Position numbers and translations under genes: made by a program. From NCBI GenBank assembly GCA_039707465.1, contig CM077648.1, positions 73,427,619 through 73,491,618 on the forward strand: DNA of 64,000 nt, in the 5' to 3' direction. The notes beneath the pieces are model-generated. The model saw only the letters and a program-made list of their open reading frames with translations. It was not told where the DNA came from and searched no databases. Shown piece by piece: positions 22,456 through 34,080 of the stretch; the stretch's first letter is position 1, and each line of letters opens with the position of its first letter. This stretch comes from Rhabdophis nuchalis (taxonomy: Eukaryota > Chordata > Lepidosauria > Squamata > Natricidae).

Positions 22456-23164
22456 ACAAGTATGATGGACTGGCAGTATCTGACAAAAAGTTAGGTGAAG
22501 TGGTTGCAGCAATCACCTTTTATGTGACTCCATGGCTGCTTTCATACATTGAGCTGTGTGCTGCTTTGTGAGCTCCTGCAACTTGATGGGTTTTGATGGT
22601 TTCTAGTTGCCCTGCTTTTATTTTCCTGTTTTCATGGGTTAATCTTGGTCCCAGGTCTTTTCTCATTCCTATCCTGGGGGTTAGTTCTTCCAGGAAACAG
22701 GAAAAGGGGAGTTCTCATTAGAGAAAGGTGTTCACGTTTCTAGAGAATGAAAAAAATTCCACGTTGAGGCAGAAGGGACAAATAAGGATAATCAGCAATT
22801 ATCAGAAAAAAAACGAAGGAACATTTTCAATCAAAATCACACATTATTTGTAGAGAGAACAACAGGAGTAGGATGCTTTAACCAAATGCATAGATAAGTC
22901 AACTGACAAACATTTATCCAGTACTAACAAAATATTTTTTACTGTTTATAATCTGCCGCAAAGATGCAAACTATTCTCATTGATTTGCTTAACTGCGATT
23001 GGAGTAGATCTGGGAGTAGGCTTGCATTCACAGAGATGCGCAGTGAAAATAGTTGAATTCATTGCAAACGAAATTAAAACCACCGTGTTTGCCAGCATTA
23101 TTGCAAAGAATCTGAAAGTTTGATAATTCATGAAGCCTCAACGCTATCAATGAAAGCAGTTCTG

Positions 23165-23598
23165 ATAGTTTTATTTTTTATTTTTTATACCGCATCCTCT
23201 CCCCAAGGGGACTCGGAGCGGTGCACAGGGAAAAAATAAAAATACTATAAAAAATACATATAAAGAACAAATACAGTGGATAAAAACGAATTAAATTAGG
23301 ATTATCCCTGCGCTAAAATCCCCAAGTTATACAACTAAAATTCCCTAACACCCTAAAGGTAGAGACTAACCTAGGCCGGCCAAGCAGAAAAAGTATGTTT
23401 TGAGTTTTTGACGGAAGGAGCGGAGGTCCGTAGTTGTTCTGAGGTCGGGGGGAAGGTTGTTCCAGAGGGCTGGGCCCGCCACAGAGAAGGCCATTCCCCT
23501 TGGCGTCGCCCGCTGACAAAGTCTAGTGGACCGCACCCGGAGAAGTCCCTCTCTGTGGGAGCGAATCGGCCGTGAGGATGTATGGGGCAGGATCCGAT
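23165..23598 (-). mobile_element. L2-like LINE 3' end inserted in hAT element
   Basis: The reverse complement gives the family's terminal coding region (ending before a 3' UTR) and the CTGTGCACCGCTCCGAGTCC hallmark, read on the plus strand as GGACTCGGAGCGGTGCACAG at 23210-23229. An ATG in this antisense LINE DNA fuses by chance to the hAT frame at 23572. Confidence 0.88.
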
Positions 23599-24335
23599 CC
23601 CGCAGATTTTGTTAAAGTTGAGGATTCAGAATGCCCAGCAATCATTTTCGTTGAGCTGGTGGAATTGGAGAAGCAAGATGCGGAGACCATATGTTTTGCA
23701 GCGATGGGAAGCTTACATAAAGTTGGGTTTACCACTGAATATCTGCAGAAGCATTTAATAGCATTCTGCTCCAATGGTGCCAGGATTATGCTTGGGAGAA
23801 AATCTGGAGTCAGCCCCAGAATAGCTAAAGACTTCCCAAATGTTGTAATCTGGCACTGCTTGAACCATCGGATCCAACTTGTGTTGGATGATGCCATAAA
23901 AGAAATCAAACAACTGAACCACTTCAAGATATTCCTTGATAAGGTACACACCACTTTCCATAAATCCTGCAAGAGCGAGATGGAACTTTTCCAAATCTCT
24001 GACCAACTGGGCATTGAAATCGTGAAGATTGGCAGAGTTTTGGGACCAAGATGGGCTGCCTGTAGTTTAAGGTCAATCATAGCTGTGTGGCGTGATTATC
24101 CAGCGCTACATCAGTTGTTTCTGGGCAATGAAAAATTCTCAGTCATTGCTGCCCATTTTGAAAATTTAAATTTTTTGAATGATTTGGCCATCATGATTGA
24201 TATTCTAAATGAGATTTCTCTTCTGTCAAATTCCCTGCAGGGGAGAAACACAGATATTATCAAGGCCAAAAAATTGGTATTGCAATCAATTAAAGCATTT
24301 GAAATGCTTAGACAGGGAAAGGGCCCCGTATGAAA
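23599..24335 (+). pseudogene. hAT-family transposase fragment (KIAA1586-like)
   Basis: hAT transposases excise and insert DNA with an RNase H-like fold. The open frame runs to the TGA at 24331 and reads CPAIIFVELVELEKQDAETI, LIAFCSNGARIMLGRKSGV, VVIWHCLNHRIQLVLDDAI, HFKIFLDKVHTTF and VLGPRWAACSLRSIIAVW. This is the core seen in KIAA1586-type, domesticated-hAT-like proteins. The N-terminal BED zinc finger is missing and the N-terminus is replaced by antisense LINE sequence. Downstream pieces (NLVKCLIIKLNDYRDFLENV and SFKKARDIVSTILVSLLCA at 24589-24810) continue the protein after a stop and frameshifts. I judge it inactive. Confidence 0.8.
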
Positions 24336-25069
24336 AAAGGTTGACAGAATGAAGCCTTCAAAAACATAAAATTAGTTCAAAATCAACGATTTGTTGCCCT
24401 TTCTCATGAAAACCTTTTGAAAAGCATCATCCCCAATTGGAAGAAAAGGCTGATGGATTGCAAATATCTAAAAACAGGTAGACAATTGCCAGATGCAAAC
24501 AAATTACAATTTCTCACATATTTGGATCCGGATTAGTGGAACATTGAAGATGTAGTCATTCCATGGGCAGAAGCAGAGGAAGGATTGGTTGAATTTGGTG
24601 AAATGTTTAATTATAAAATTGAATGACTACAGAGATTTTTTGGAAAATGTATTCAAAGATCCAAAGAACTACAAAATTCCTGACAGTTTCAAAAAAGCTA
24701 GAGATATTGTCAGCACAATTTTGGTGTCTCTTCTTTGTGCAGGTCATTGGAGCAAGGTGGTAAGTGATGTTGAAGACAGGCAAGGACAGTCATCTTCCTT
24801 CTGTAAGTAGCTCTTTTATTGTTTTGTGTACAGTACGTATTTTATTCTTATTTAAGTAGTAAGTGCACAAAATAATAAATTTACTTTTTTAATATCTTCT
24901 TTTTGTAGGTCATTCATTGGGGCAAAGACATCAACTTGGCCACTCCCACCCGGTTACATAATGGCCAAGCCACTCCCACCCAGTCACATGACCACCAAGC
25001 CATGCCCACAAATATAGGCCACACCCTCAGAATAGATAGTAAAAAAAATTGAAACCCACTGAGCCCCTT

Positions 25070-26100
25070 CCCTACTCACCACTGATCCTGGATCACATGG
25101 CTGTGAGAAACATCTGAAAGGCTGTTTTTAAAGCATTTTTAAAGACTTTTAAAGCACTACTTTACAAGCTGACAGCTGCTTTTCATCCCACCACAAGCCG
25201 GATACTTTGCATTGGCGGGCTATATCTGGCCTGCGGGCTGTTTGAAGATGCCTGAGGTACAGTTTCTGGTTTATGGTCTGGTTTTCTCTCCAATATTGTT
25301 ATGCATTCTATGGGTACAGTTTGTGCCTTTGAAAGGAAATGAGACGTTGCAGATAATCCAAAATGCAGCAACCAGATTTCTATCATGGGTTTCATCAAGA
25401 ATATATGGCAGTAATCCTGACTTAGTTACATGGCTCTCTACTGTTTTCCAAGGTTTTTGGGGTTTTTTTTTGGTTTTACTCCCAATGCCCTCTACTATTT
25501 GCCACCCAAAGGATCAGCTCTCCCAATATTTCATTAACTGGAAGCTCCATTCCTCGATTAGTGATCTGTTTGGCGGCCACTAGAAATAAAGTGTGACTAG
25601 AAATAACTATGATTAGGGTCTCAGGACCAATTCTCTTGCAGCTGAGGTGTGATTTTTTTTTCCAACTGATGTGCTTTTAGAGAGGATTGAAAAATTGGAA
25701 ATTTTTATATTTAATCCTATTGGCCTTATGTCATTTTTTATCTGTTGTTACTTTCATTGTTCGTAGCATATTTAAGTCACCAGATAGCTCTTATCAGAAG
25801 TAATATGACACAAATATGTCACTTTTTTGTGCCTTTTAGTCAGTGAGGTATCTTTACAGGAGTGAAATCAACTTACCTTCCCTACCACTTCACATGTGGG
25901 GGGGGCGCTTTGCTCGCAAGCACCACCTCCGCGCATGCACAGGACCTCAGACTAGGTAGCATCATCAGGACTAGAAGCTAGGACTAGCAATGATGATGTT
26001 ACCTAGTTTGGGTAATGAAATGTCTGCAAGAAAACAAGCAAGGTCAGAGAGTACCAAGGACTCCTCATTTCAACCTTTAGTTACAAATATTCTCCTTTAT
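25070..26100. other. Largely unassigned; weak LINE trace at 25250-25580
   Basis: The plus frame at 25212-25583 contains LQIIQNAATRFLSWVSS, reminiscent of the LQLVQNAA(A/T)R segment of L2-like RT C-termini, so an old diverged LINE piece is possible. A G-run region with CGCGCATGCACA at 25900-25945 may be MITE debris. There is no gene. Confidence 0.4.
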
Positions 26101-26103
26101 TGC

Positions 26104-26330
26104 TTCAGAGCTGTGATGGTGCAGTGGTTAGAATGTCGTATTCCAGGCTAACTCTGCTGACTGCCCGCAGTTCAGTCCTGCGCAGCTCAAAGTTAACTCA
26201 GCCTTCCATCCTTCTGAGATTGGTAAAATGAGGACCTAGATTGTTGGAGGCAATAGGCTGACTCTGTAAACGGCGTAGAGTAAAAGCACTGTGAAGCAAT
26301 ATATAAGTCTAAATGCTATTGCTATTGTTT
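26104..26330 (+). mobile_element. Sauria-type SINE
   Basis: The tRNA-like head has an A-box-like TGGTGCAGTGGTTAG and a B-box-like GCAGTTCAGTCCTGC. The body contains CTCAGCCTTCCATCCTTCTG and TAAAATGAGGACC. The tail (AGCACTGTGAAGCAATATATAAGTCTAAATGC, then TATTGCTATTG) matches squamate Sauria SINEs, whose 3' ends resemble BovB and are mobilised by it. Confidence 0.9.
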
Positions 26331-26334
26331 TAAT

Positions 26335-26475
26335 CAATGTTGATTCTTGGCGACTGCCCAGACAAGTCCCTGAAGTTTTCTTGACAGATTTTGGAAGTGA
26401 TCTGCCTGCTTTTAGGACTCAGAGAGAGGGACTGGCCCAATGTCACCCGGAAGACTAGAATTCATGATCTCCCAG
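26335..26475 (-). mobile_element. tRNA-derived SINE, 3' part
   Basis: The reverse complement gives GGGTGACATTGGGCCAGTCC and ACTTGTCTGGGCAGTCGCC, the same family as 35045-35240. The tRNA head is absent. Confidence 0.65.
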
Positions 26476-26479
26476 TCTT

Positions 26480-27560
26480 AACTAGGTGAGATCATCCGTG
26501 GTTTTGGGGTAGAGTACCATCAGTACACTGATGACACTCAGCTGTACATATCTACCCCAAACCACCCCAACGATGCCGTTGAAGTGATGTCCCGGTGTCT
26601 GGAGGCTGTACGGGTCTGGATGGGGAGTAACAAACTCAAGCTCAACCCATCCAAGACCGAGTGGCTGTGGTTTCCGGCGTCCCGGTTTAGCCAGCTGACT
26701 CCAACACTGGCCATAGGGAGCGAACTATTAGCCCCCATGGAGAGGGCGCGCAATTTAGGCATCCTCCTGGACTCCCGGCTGACCATGGAGGACTATGTGG
26801 TGGCCGTGGCCAGGGGGCGTTTTACCAGGTGCGCCTGGTCCGCCAATTGTGCCCTTGCTTGACCGGGACGCCCTCCGCACAGTCACTCAAGCACTTGTGA
26901 TATCCCGCCTAGACTACTGTAACGCTCTCTACATGGGGCTCCCCTTGAGGTGCACCCGAAGGTTGCAACTAGTTCAGAATGCGGCCACGTGGGGGATTAT
27001 GGGAGCCTCACGGAATTCCCATGTAACACCTCTCCTGCGCGAGCTGCACTGGCTGCCTGTGGCCTTTCAGTTGCGCTTCAAGGTGCTGATAACCATCTTT
27101 AAAGCACTCCATGGCACGGGGCCTAGTTATATGCGAGACCATCTCCTACCCCACACATCCCTTCGACCGATCCGCTCCCATAGAGAGGGTCTTCTCCGGG
27201 TGCCGTCGGCCAGGCAATGCCGGGTGGCAAAGCCCAGGAGAAGGGTCTTTTCTGTGGCGGGCCCAACCCTCTGGAACGACCTTCCTCCCGAACTCTGGAC
27301 CACCTTGGACCTCCGCCTTTTCCGTCAGCGCCTGAAGACACACTTTTTCCATCAAGCCAGCCTAGCGTGATCACCCTATAATGACTGAGTTTTAAATTAG
27401 CAATTCGTTTTAATTAGAGGGATTTTAGTAATTTTAGCACAGAGTTTTCTTAATTTAATTGGTTTTATGATATTTATTATGTATATATCTGTTTTAATCT
27501 CCTGTGCGCCGCCCTGGGTCCCTTCTGGGAGATAGGTGCGGAATGCAAGTCGAATAAACT
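26480..27560 (+). mobile_element. L2-like LINE, RT C-terminal part and 3' UTR
   Basis: Starts in the catalytic region ([18 protein letters not shown]; the usual YADD has become STDD), continues through [16 protein letters not shown], a frameshift near 26810-26860, LDYCNALYMGLPLRCTRRL and VFSVAGPTLWNDLPPE, and ends with CTGTGCGCCGCCCTGGGTCC. The terminal tail is CAAACTT-rich rather than ATT repeats. It is a different subfamily from the copy at 3491. Confidence 0.9.
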
Positions 27561-27589
27561 TCAAACTTTAACTTCAAACTTAACCATTA

Positions 27590-28370
27590 TACCAAACTGG
27601 TTCTCTGTAATAGAAAATACATTATAAAAATGTAGGAATAAGGTGGTTACCCAGAATATCTGAACTTTCTCATATACCTTCATGCACTTGCAGCATTTGA
27701 TATCCCAGACTTTCACTAGAGGGAATTTTGTAACATGCTACATTTTAGTAATATGCCAGTGTTTGCTGTGCTGCAACTGAATGAATACTATCAATAGGCA
27801 AATGTATTTCTTTTTTCCCCCTAAGCTATCAATGAAACTAAAAAAAGAACTAAAACACATTTCACACTGTCCCCATTTTGAAATGGGAATATACAGTTCC
27901 AGGTATGTCTGTGCAGGAAAGCTCTTCTTTTTAACTTTCCATCATACAAAATTGCAATTCCTAACTATAATGACTAAGCGGGGCAGTTTTTTAAAAGAAA
28001 GGAAGCCAGCATACAAAGTAAGATTTACCACCTATGACTAGGTGAGAAACTCCGTCATTATTCAGTCCAACCACTAGTGACAGTTTAGGTGAAACCAAGC
28101 CAGTTAATGAAAAATTTGTTATGAAGAATTTCCAGCCCACCTTAAGCGCATATGTGAAACAATCTGCAACTCCTCTGAGGTTTCAAGATGCACTAAACTA
28201 TACAGACCCTGCAAAATTCTGCATTCTGACAACGTCAAAATGCCATTTAAGTCCTGAAGTAGATGTCTATCATATTGTTGGTTCATCCATACTTCAAGCA
28301 GTTGCATGGAATACAGTGAGCAGTAGATGCCTTGTGAACAAATGAAAATCCATGCTGTGTCTTGTTAGTC
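27590..28370. other. Unassigned
   Basis: No recognisable exon or repeat. Open frames at 27781-28041 and 28121-28345 have no family motif. Confidence 0.5.
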
Positions 28371-28520
28371 AAGGTAGTCCTTGATTTATAGCAGTTTATT
28401 TATTTAGTGACTGTTCAAAGTGACAAAGGCATTGAAAAATGTGATTTATGATCATTTTTCACATTTCATGACCTTTGCAGCATCCCCATGATTATGTGAC
28501 CAAAATTCAGATGAACATAA
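28370..28520 (+). mobile_element. MITE fragment, AGTCCTYGAYTTA family
   Basis: Contains AGTCCTTGATTTATAGC and TTCATGACCTTTGCAGCATCC, a degenerate copy of a squamate repeat also seen at 57905 and in traces near 36870. Confidence 0.55.
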
Positions 28521-28670
28521 GAACATAAGAACAGCCTTGCTGGAACAGGCCACAGCCCATCTGGTCCAGCATTCTGTCTCACACAGTGGCTCCCCATTTG
28601 CTTCAGGGTCTTCCCAAGCAGATGTCTTCACCTGCTTATGATTCCCTGCAAATGGCATTGAGAAATATCC
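28515..28670 (+). repeat. SINE-like dispersed repeat (GAACATAAGAACA family)
   Basis: GAACATAAGAACATAAGAAC, then AACAGGCCACAGCCCATCTG and CACACAGTGGCTCC. This is a widespread reptile repeat whose exact family I cannot name. It is followed immediately by L2-like coding. Confidence 0.55.
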
Positions 28671-29150
28671 TGCCTATCTTGCGGGACCGTCTCCTGCCAC
28701 ATATCTCCCTTCGACCGATTCGCTCCCACAGGGAGGGCCTCCTCAGGGTGCCAACAGCCGGTCAGTGCCGGCTGGCGGTGCCCAGGGATAGGGCCTTCTC
28801 TGTGGCAGGGCCAGCCCTCTGGAACGACCTACCCCCTGAACTTCGTACTATCACGGACCTTCCCCTCTTTCGCCGCTCACTCAAGACATACTTTTTCCAG
28901 CAAGCTGGTCTAGCTTAGCTTAGAGTTTAGACCTTAGGTGCGACACAGCTCCAGCCAATTAGTAAATGGATGTTGGGTTTTTATTAAGGGAATTTTAGCA
29001 CAGGCTCTTAATTTAATTCTCTTTTAATTATTGTTATTGTATCTGTTGTTATTTATTGTGGTTTTTAATTCCCTGTGCACCACCCTGAGTCCATCTCGAT
29101 GGAGATAGGTGCAGTATACAAATTGAAATAAATCGAAATTAAATTGAAAA
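28670..29150 (+). mobile_element. L2-like LINE, C-terminus and 3' UTR
   Basis: Encodes PIRSHREGLLRVPTAGQCRL, AFSVAGPALWNDLPPELR and FRRSLKTYFF with stop, then the CTGTGCACCACCCTGAGTCC 3' UTR block. Strongly 5'-truncated. Confidence 0.88.
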
Positions 29151-29212
29151 TTGAAATTAACTCTCCATCCCGGAGGGTGTCCTTAGGCATCCATAATGAT
29201 AGCCATTAATAG

Positions 29213-29283
29213 CTTTGCTGGCTGGAGAATTCTGGGAGCTGAAGTCCTTCAGACTTAAAGTTGCAAAGGTTGGAGACCCCTGC
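29213..29283. mobile_element. Half of palindromic hAT MITE
   Basis: Right arm only: GCTTTGCTGGCTGGAGAATT through GGTTGGAGACCCCTG. Confidence 0.75.
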
Positions 29284-29289
29284 TTTAGA

Positions 29290-29970
29290 TCAGCTTTTAT
29301 ACTTTGCATTCAATTTTTTTTTTAAGATACAGCCTTTTTTTTTTCTTGCAACAACCACCAAAACTCCTGTGGCATTCAGAAAGTGCTATTGTCACCTGCA
29401 CAAATGGTGCCCATTCCAGGCATGGTTTCATTGACTTTCAAGGTCAAGTAGGCCAGTTTGACATACGGAAAACAGGTTACTCTTGTCATGGCCCCTTCTG
29501 CTTTTAACCCATTGCCTCTGGTGGCTGTCTCATGCTGCTTAGTAGTAAGGCTTTGAAAAGTATGGGATTTGTTGGCAAGAATTAGCTTTGTTAGGCCCGC
29601 TTTACTTAGGCGATTTTTAATACTGCTGTTCCTCATTTCTTATCACTTTACAGGGTGGTAACTTGTAGAGCATGCTTAAAATTCACAGTGTGGTTTATTT
29701 GTGTACTTTACACAGGCTTCCTGTAACACAGAGTGAGCAACCTTGTGGCCTCTGAGCACTGAAGGGCATACATTTTACACATTAACATCGTAACAGAAAG
29801 AAGGTTGAAATTTGGGGTAGAGAGAACAACGGGGTTTACTCAACATAGACATGCTTAACTTATCAAGGTGATAGAAATAGCTATTTAATTTAGTTGGAAC
29901 CTACAGACTGGGAGGATCATAAAAACAGAGCTCTGAAACCCCTTGCAGTTGGTCCATCATCACCATAGAC
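29290..29970. other. Unassigned
   Basis: No exon or repeat recognised apart from T-runs at 29312-29345. Confidence 0.5.
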
Positions 29971-29979
29971 AGTCTAAAG

Positions 29980-30093
29980 CAGGGGTCTCCAACCTTTGCA
30001 ACTTTAAGTCTGAAGGACTTCAGCTCCCAGAATTCTCCAGCCAGCTTTGCTGAAGTCCTTCAGACTTAAAGTTGCAAAGGTTGGAGACCCCTG
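29980..30093. mobile_element. Palindromic hAT MITE with perfect 8-bp TSD
   Basis: CAGGGGTCTCCAACCTTTGC at the left and its complement at the right. Flanks GTCTAAAG at 29972-29979 and 30094-30101 are identical. The hairpin arms meet at CCAGCTTTGCTG. Confidence 0.93.
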
Positions 30094-32515
30094 GTCTAAA
30101 GCTAAGAAACTTCTTCTAGAAACTTCTCTGCAGGTTTCTCTTAGACTTCCAGTCCTATGGTTGAGGTTACTGCCAGATTACGATGTTCCTTCTCTCACTT
30201 TGATTTCTGCAACTAGAATTATCCACTGGAAAGTAAATTTTCTTCTTCAACAGAAAGAATTATTTTTTTTCCACTGATGTCCTATGCTTAGATTTTTTTT
30301 AAATTAATGTAGAGGTTTTCCTTGTTAACAGGGAATGTTACAAAAACGACAAAGCAGCAGCAATTTTCCAGTTTGTGGGTCATTACGACAATCCTTCATA
30401 CCACTTGGAAAAGATTTCAATTCACTCCCTAGAATGCTGAGCAGAAAAAAAAATGATGCTTTATGACTGATTTTGGTATTTCAAGCAACAATGACTTGGT
30501 TCTTGCAGTTAGGGATGAAGAGTTATTATACACAGAAGTCTTTCTTTTTTCTTTCTTTCTTCCTTTCAGAAATCAACTAGGAAATAACTCAAAGCATTGT
30601 GGTTTTTTTCTCTAAGATGTCACCCTCAGCTTTAAAACCCCAGCCTTTTCAAAACTGAAAGGCATAGAGAGAAAGCTTTGAGTATTCTTCACCCATCTTT
30701 TCTTCCATACACAGCAATGGAAACACTGTTTTCACTTCTTCTCCAGCAAGTTCTTTATTAATTCAGCTAATCAGAACTGATCGGTCAGAAGTGCTCTGGG
30801 CTTCATTTCTGGCTGAAAATATTTCCTGTTGTCTTGTGAGTTGTCACCTATCTTGTTACCTAAAACTAACATTACTGAAAATCAAGAGAGGCATCATTCT
30901 ATCAATAGGTTATTTAACAGCACCTTATATTTTGAAAACCAAATAAAATAATTTTAAAACCTAAATAAATAATATCAGCATAAACACAAAAAGCTTATCT
31001 TGCGGTACGGTTTATTTTAAAAAAATAAAATGAACCCTGTGGCAAGATAATAAGCTTTTTTTTGTATGTTGGTATTATTCATTTAGGTATCTATGCCTTC
31101 CTTCTCATAACTATTTTTCTAGTAGCTCTGTAATTATTTTTCCATTTTTGCTTAGCACATTTTTTATTGGGGCCATACAGAGAAGACGGCTGTGAATGCT
31201 TATCGCTCTATTTGCCCTATTTCTGTATACACCGCAGTGCATTAAGAATGTAATTAACTTCTTACTACTACTATTCAAACTTCCATTTCTGTAGAGATAC
31301 AGGGGAGTCAGCAGAAACCAATAACAATTTCCAGATCCCTATCTAGGACAAAAAACCACTTTAGGAAGGAATAGGTTGGACTGGCAAGCTTTGATAAATA
31401 TTACAAATTCCCCTGATCTTCTGACAAGGGGAGCCAGAATAGCAGCATGCCCAATTAGAATCCCAGAAACAAGCTGCAGTGCCTTTCTGGTAGGACATCT
31501 CTCTCGGAGTCTACCAATACCCAACATCTCCTATGGCCAAGAAGAGATTGGGCTGTCAGGGTTCCAAATAGCATCCAATATAAAATCATGACATGGGCAG
31601 CAATGTTCCCATGAAGCTACTCACATAAAGCCCAGACAAAACTGAAATAATACAACTAGTCCTCTTCCCTTGATGGACAGGTCCTCTTGTGTGCATGGAT
31701 ATTCTGATCTTTGCCGATTCCTTGCATTGCAGGAATTGATCCACAGATCGAGATAGCAAAAGTAGGATTTACAGAGAAATCTTTATGGGACACAAAATGA
31801 AGTGGGTTATGTTTGTTTGGCCTGGAAAAGCAGGATGCACTTAGGTGGCAAGGGAGACAACCAATTGTTTATGGAGACCATTTTACTTCTCTGATGCCAT
31901 TCCTGCCCTCTGCAATCTCATTCCCTTGGAGTTTCATCCAGCTCCAACCATGTCATTAACTCCAAAAATCGGAGTTTGTAAACAGACCCGGCTATTTGTG
32001 ATTCTGCTGGTAGATAAAGGGTGTTGGTGTGTGATTTTGGGGGAAGGGTATTCCTCCCCCCCTCCCCCAATATATTGCATCTATTTGCTTGGTATTGCAT
32101 GTTTGTGGGAAGTTTTTTTTAATTTATTTAGGTTTAACTTTATGTGCCATCAATTTTTATTTAGTGACCTTTTAAGGCTAACAAAATGATTGCTGATTTT
32201 AAATGCATTGTTTTGTTACTTTTTGTACATAGTTGCCAGAGAGATGATATCTAGCCATCACACTCCAATTCATGAGAACTGGTTGTTAAGTTGTCGTACG
32301 CATTACAGAGAAGTGTAAAACTCATCTTTTCCTGTTTGTCCAGGCAGAGAATATAAGAAAGTACAGAACACATCCGACAAGATTTTGCACACCCAGGCAA
32401 AGTCACTCTGGCACTTCAGCTACTATTGGTTCCTTTTTACATAACGTTATGAGCATAACTGAAGTTTTAAAAGGCAAAAAAAAATTCCAAATATTTATAT
32501 ATACATGTCCTACTT
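30094..32515. other. Unassigned, includes a 130-bp hairpin
   Basis: No gene recognised. Contains a CT-rich run at about 30541-30568 and the inverted repeat at 30959-31088 (listed separately). Short frames such as 31339-31527 and 31845-32189 have no motif. Confidence 0.5.
30959..31088. repeat. 130-bp imperfect palindrome
   Basis: ACCTAAATAAATAATA on the left pairs with TATTATTCATTTAGGT on the right. Both arms include AAAAAGCTTAT or ATAAGCTTTTTT and CTTGCGG/CTTGCCA pairs, with the centre in an A/T run at about 31018-31028. It may be a hairpin MITE. No clear target duplication. Confidence 0.7.
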
Positions 32516-32519
32516 AATT

Positions 32520-33260
32520 CTGGGCACAAAGTTGTGTTATAGCAACCCAATTCTAAGCAGGCACTTGACTAGTAACAGACCCCCTCACATCTTAGGCATA
32601 AATCGTTTCAACTTCTATCCTCAAAACAACACTATAGGGCACTGCACACCAGAAAACTAGACACAAGGACAGTTTTTTCCTGAATGCCATCACTCTGCTA
32701 AACAACTAGTCCACACAACACTGTCAAATTGTCTACTGTATTACTATTATTCTTCTCTTCCTTCCTAGTACCTCTTTCCTAATACCTATCTCTTTCCACT
32801 TATGTCTATAACCATGTTGTTTGTATCTTTACATTTTATATTTTTATTTGTTTCCTAGTATAATTTGATTGCTTATTAGTAATCTATGACTATCTATGGC
32901 CTTGGATAGTCTCTCTGTTTATAGATTTTAAATGTATTTTAATGGGTTTTAATTTTTTAGCACGGGATAACATTGTTTAATTGTGTTTTAAAGTATATAT
33001 TTTTGTATCTATTGTTTATATTGTTTTTAGTCCTCCTGTGCACCGCCCCGGGTCCCTGTGGGGAGAGGGAGCGGTTAATAAATTCAAAGTTATTATTATT
33101 ATTATTATTATCACTAAGTGTTGTATCTTATGATTCTTGATGAATGTATTCTATTTTATTTTTCTTTATGTACACTGAGAGTATATGCACCAAAGACAAA
33201 TTCCTTGTATGTCCAATATCACATTTGGTCAATATAGAATTCTATTCTATTCTACTGTAT
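32520..33260 (+). mobile_element. CR1/L3-like LINE 3' UTR with ATTCT tail, interrupted
   Basis: The left part (32520-32892) and right part (33111-33260) resemble the long 3' UTR of snake CR1/L3 LINEs: TTTCCACTTATGTCTATAAC, TTGTATGTCCAATATCACAT and a terminal TTCTATTCTATTCTA run. An L2-like 3' end splits it at CTATGACTATC|ACTAAGTG. Confidence 0.7.
32893..33112 (+). mobile_element. L2-like LINE 3' UTR nested in CR1/L3 tail
   Basis: Contains TTTAGCACGGGATAA and CCTGTGCACCGCCCCGGGTC, and ends in eight ATT units. Removing it rejoins the CR1/L3 tail. Confidence 0.8.
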
Positions 33261-34037
33261 GTCTGTAAACTAGCAAAGTCTTTAACATTATTTTAGTAAA
33301 CTAGTTACATATTATATAATTGCCAGGGGAAACATTCTCTAGGCTCTTACACTTTCACCATCTATAATTAAGATGGATATTAAGCTTGTTCTCCCTACGT
33401 CTTAAGTTCTTCAGTGTAATACAACCAGGGCTGACTTTTCTAACTTTTAAATGCCACCTAGTTCAAAGAGAAATCTTCATATGGAAGAAATCTTGTCAGT
33501 TTTAAGTTCCAGAATCACTGTATGCCTTAAGGATATCACAAAACTGGAGAATGGCCAAGTTGAAAGAAACACTTAGTCCACCGTTGCCTAGTACAGTAAT
33601 CTACTAATTTAAATTAAATAGTAAGGTTAAACTGATTGCTGAATTTCTGATATCAAAGTGATAAAAAGGAGCAATACTATTTTAAATTTTAATAATTCCC
33701 AGCACTGGAGAGTTTGATAATTATTGTATTATTGATGTTGCAACTTGTTATACTTCTTATCTTTGTTAAAATCCTAATTGTCAACCACTTTGCAATTTCT
33801 CCTTTTTAATGATAAATCATTGTTTCAACCTTATACTTAATCTAGATAGTACCTCTGGGTTACTAAGAAGAAAATACAACGTTTTTTGTAGGAATGTGTA
33901 TTAACTAACAATAAGCAGCACAATTTGTGGGTGCTTTCTTTAAAGTCCTTGAGAAAAAACCCAGAAATTATCCAGTAAATTTTTTGATAGTGGTATTTAC
34001 TGTTAGTAATTACAAAGACGATAGCCCAGATTCTTAC

Positions 34038-34080
<43 letters not shown>

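Larger units (their letters stand above)
21804..25061 (+). mobile_element. hAT transposon with KIAA1586-like transposase
   Basis: Left end CAGTGGTGGGTTCC at 21804 and right end TTGAAACCCACTG at 25061 are rough inverted repeats. They are flanked by AGCCTCTT (21796-21803) and AGCCCCTT (25062-25069), an 8-bp target duplication with one mismatch. The inside carries transposase coding from about 23600. The ends resemble the MITEs at 5645, 42592, 53252 and 55490 (CAGTAGCGGAAAT near the left end; CCAAGCCATGCCCAC and the A-run before the right end). An L2-like LINE piece (23165-23598) is inserted inside. This makes it a candidate parent of those MITEs. Confidence 0.7.

Noticed and set aside
26104..26180. 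tRNA-like sequence as a functional tRNA gene
   Set aside because: It is the degenerate head of a SINE. There is no cloverleaf with intact anticodon and acceptor stems.
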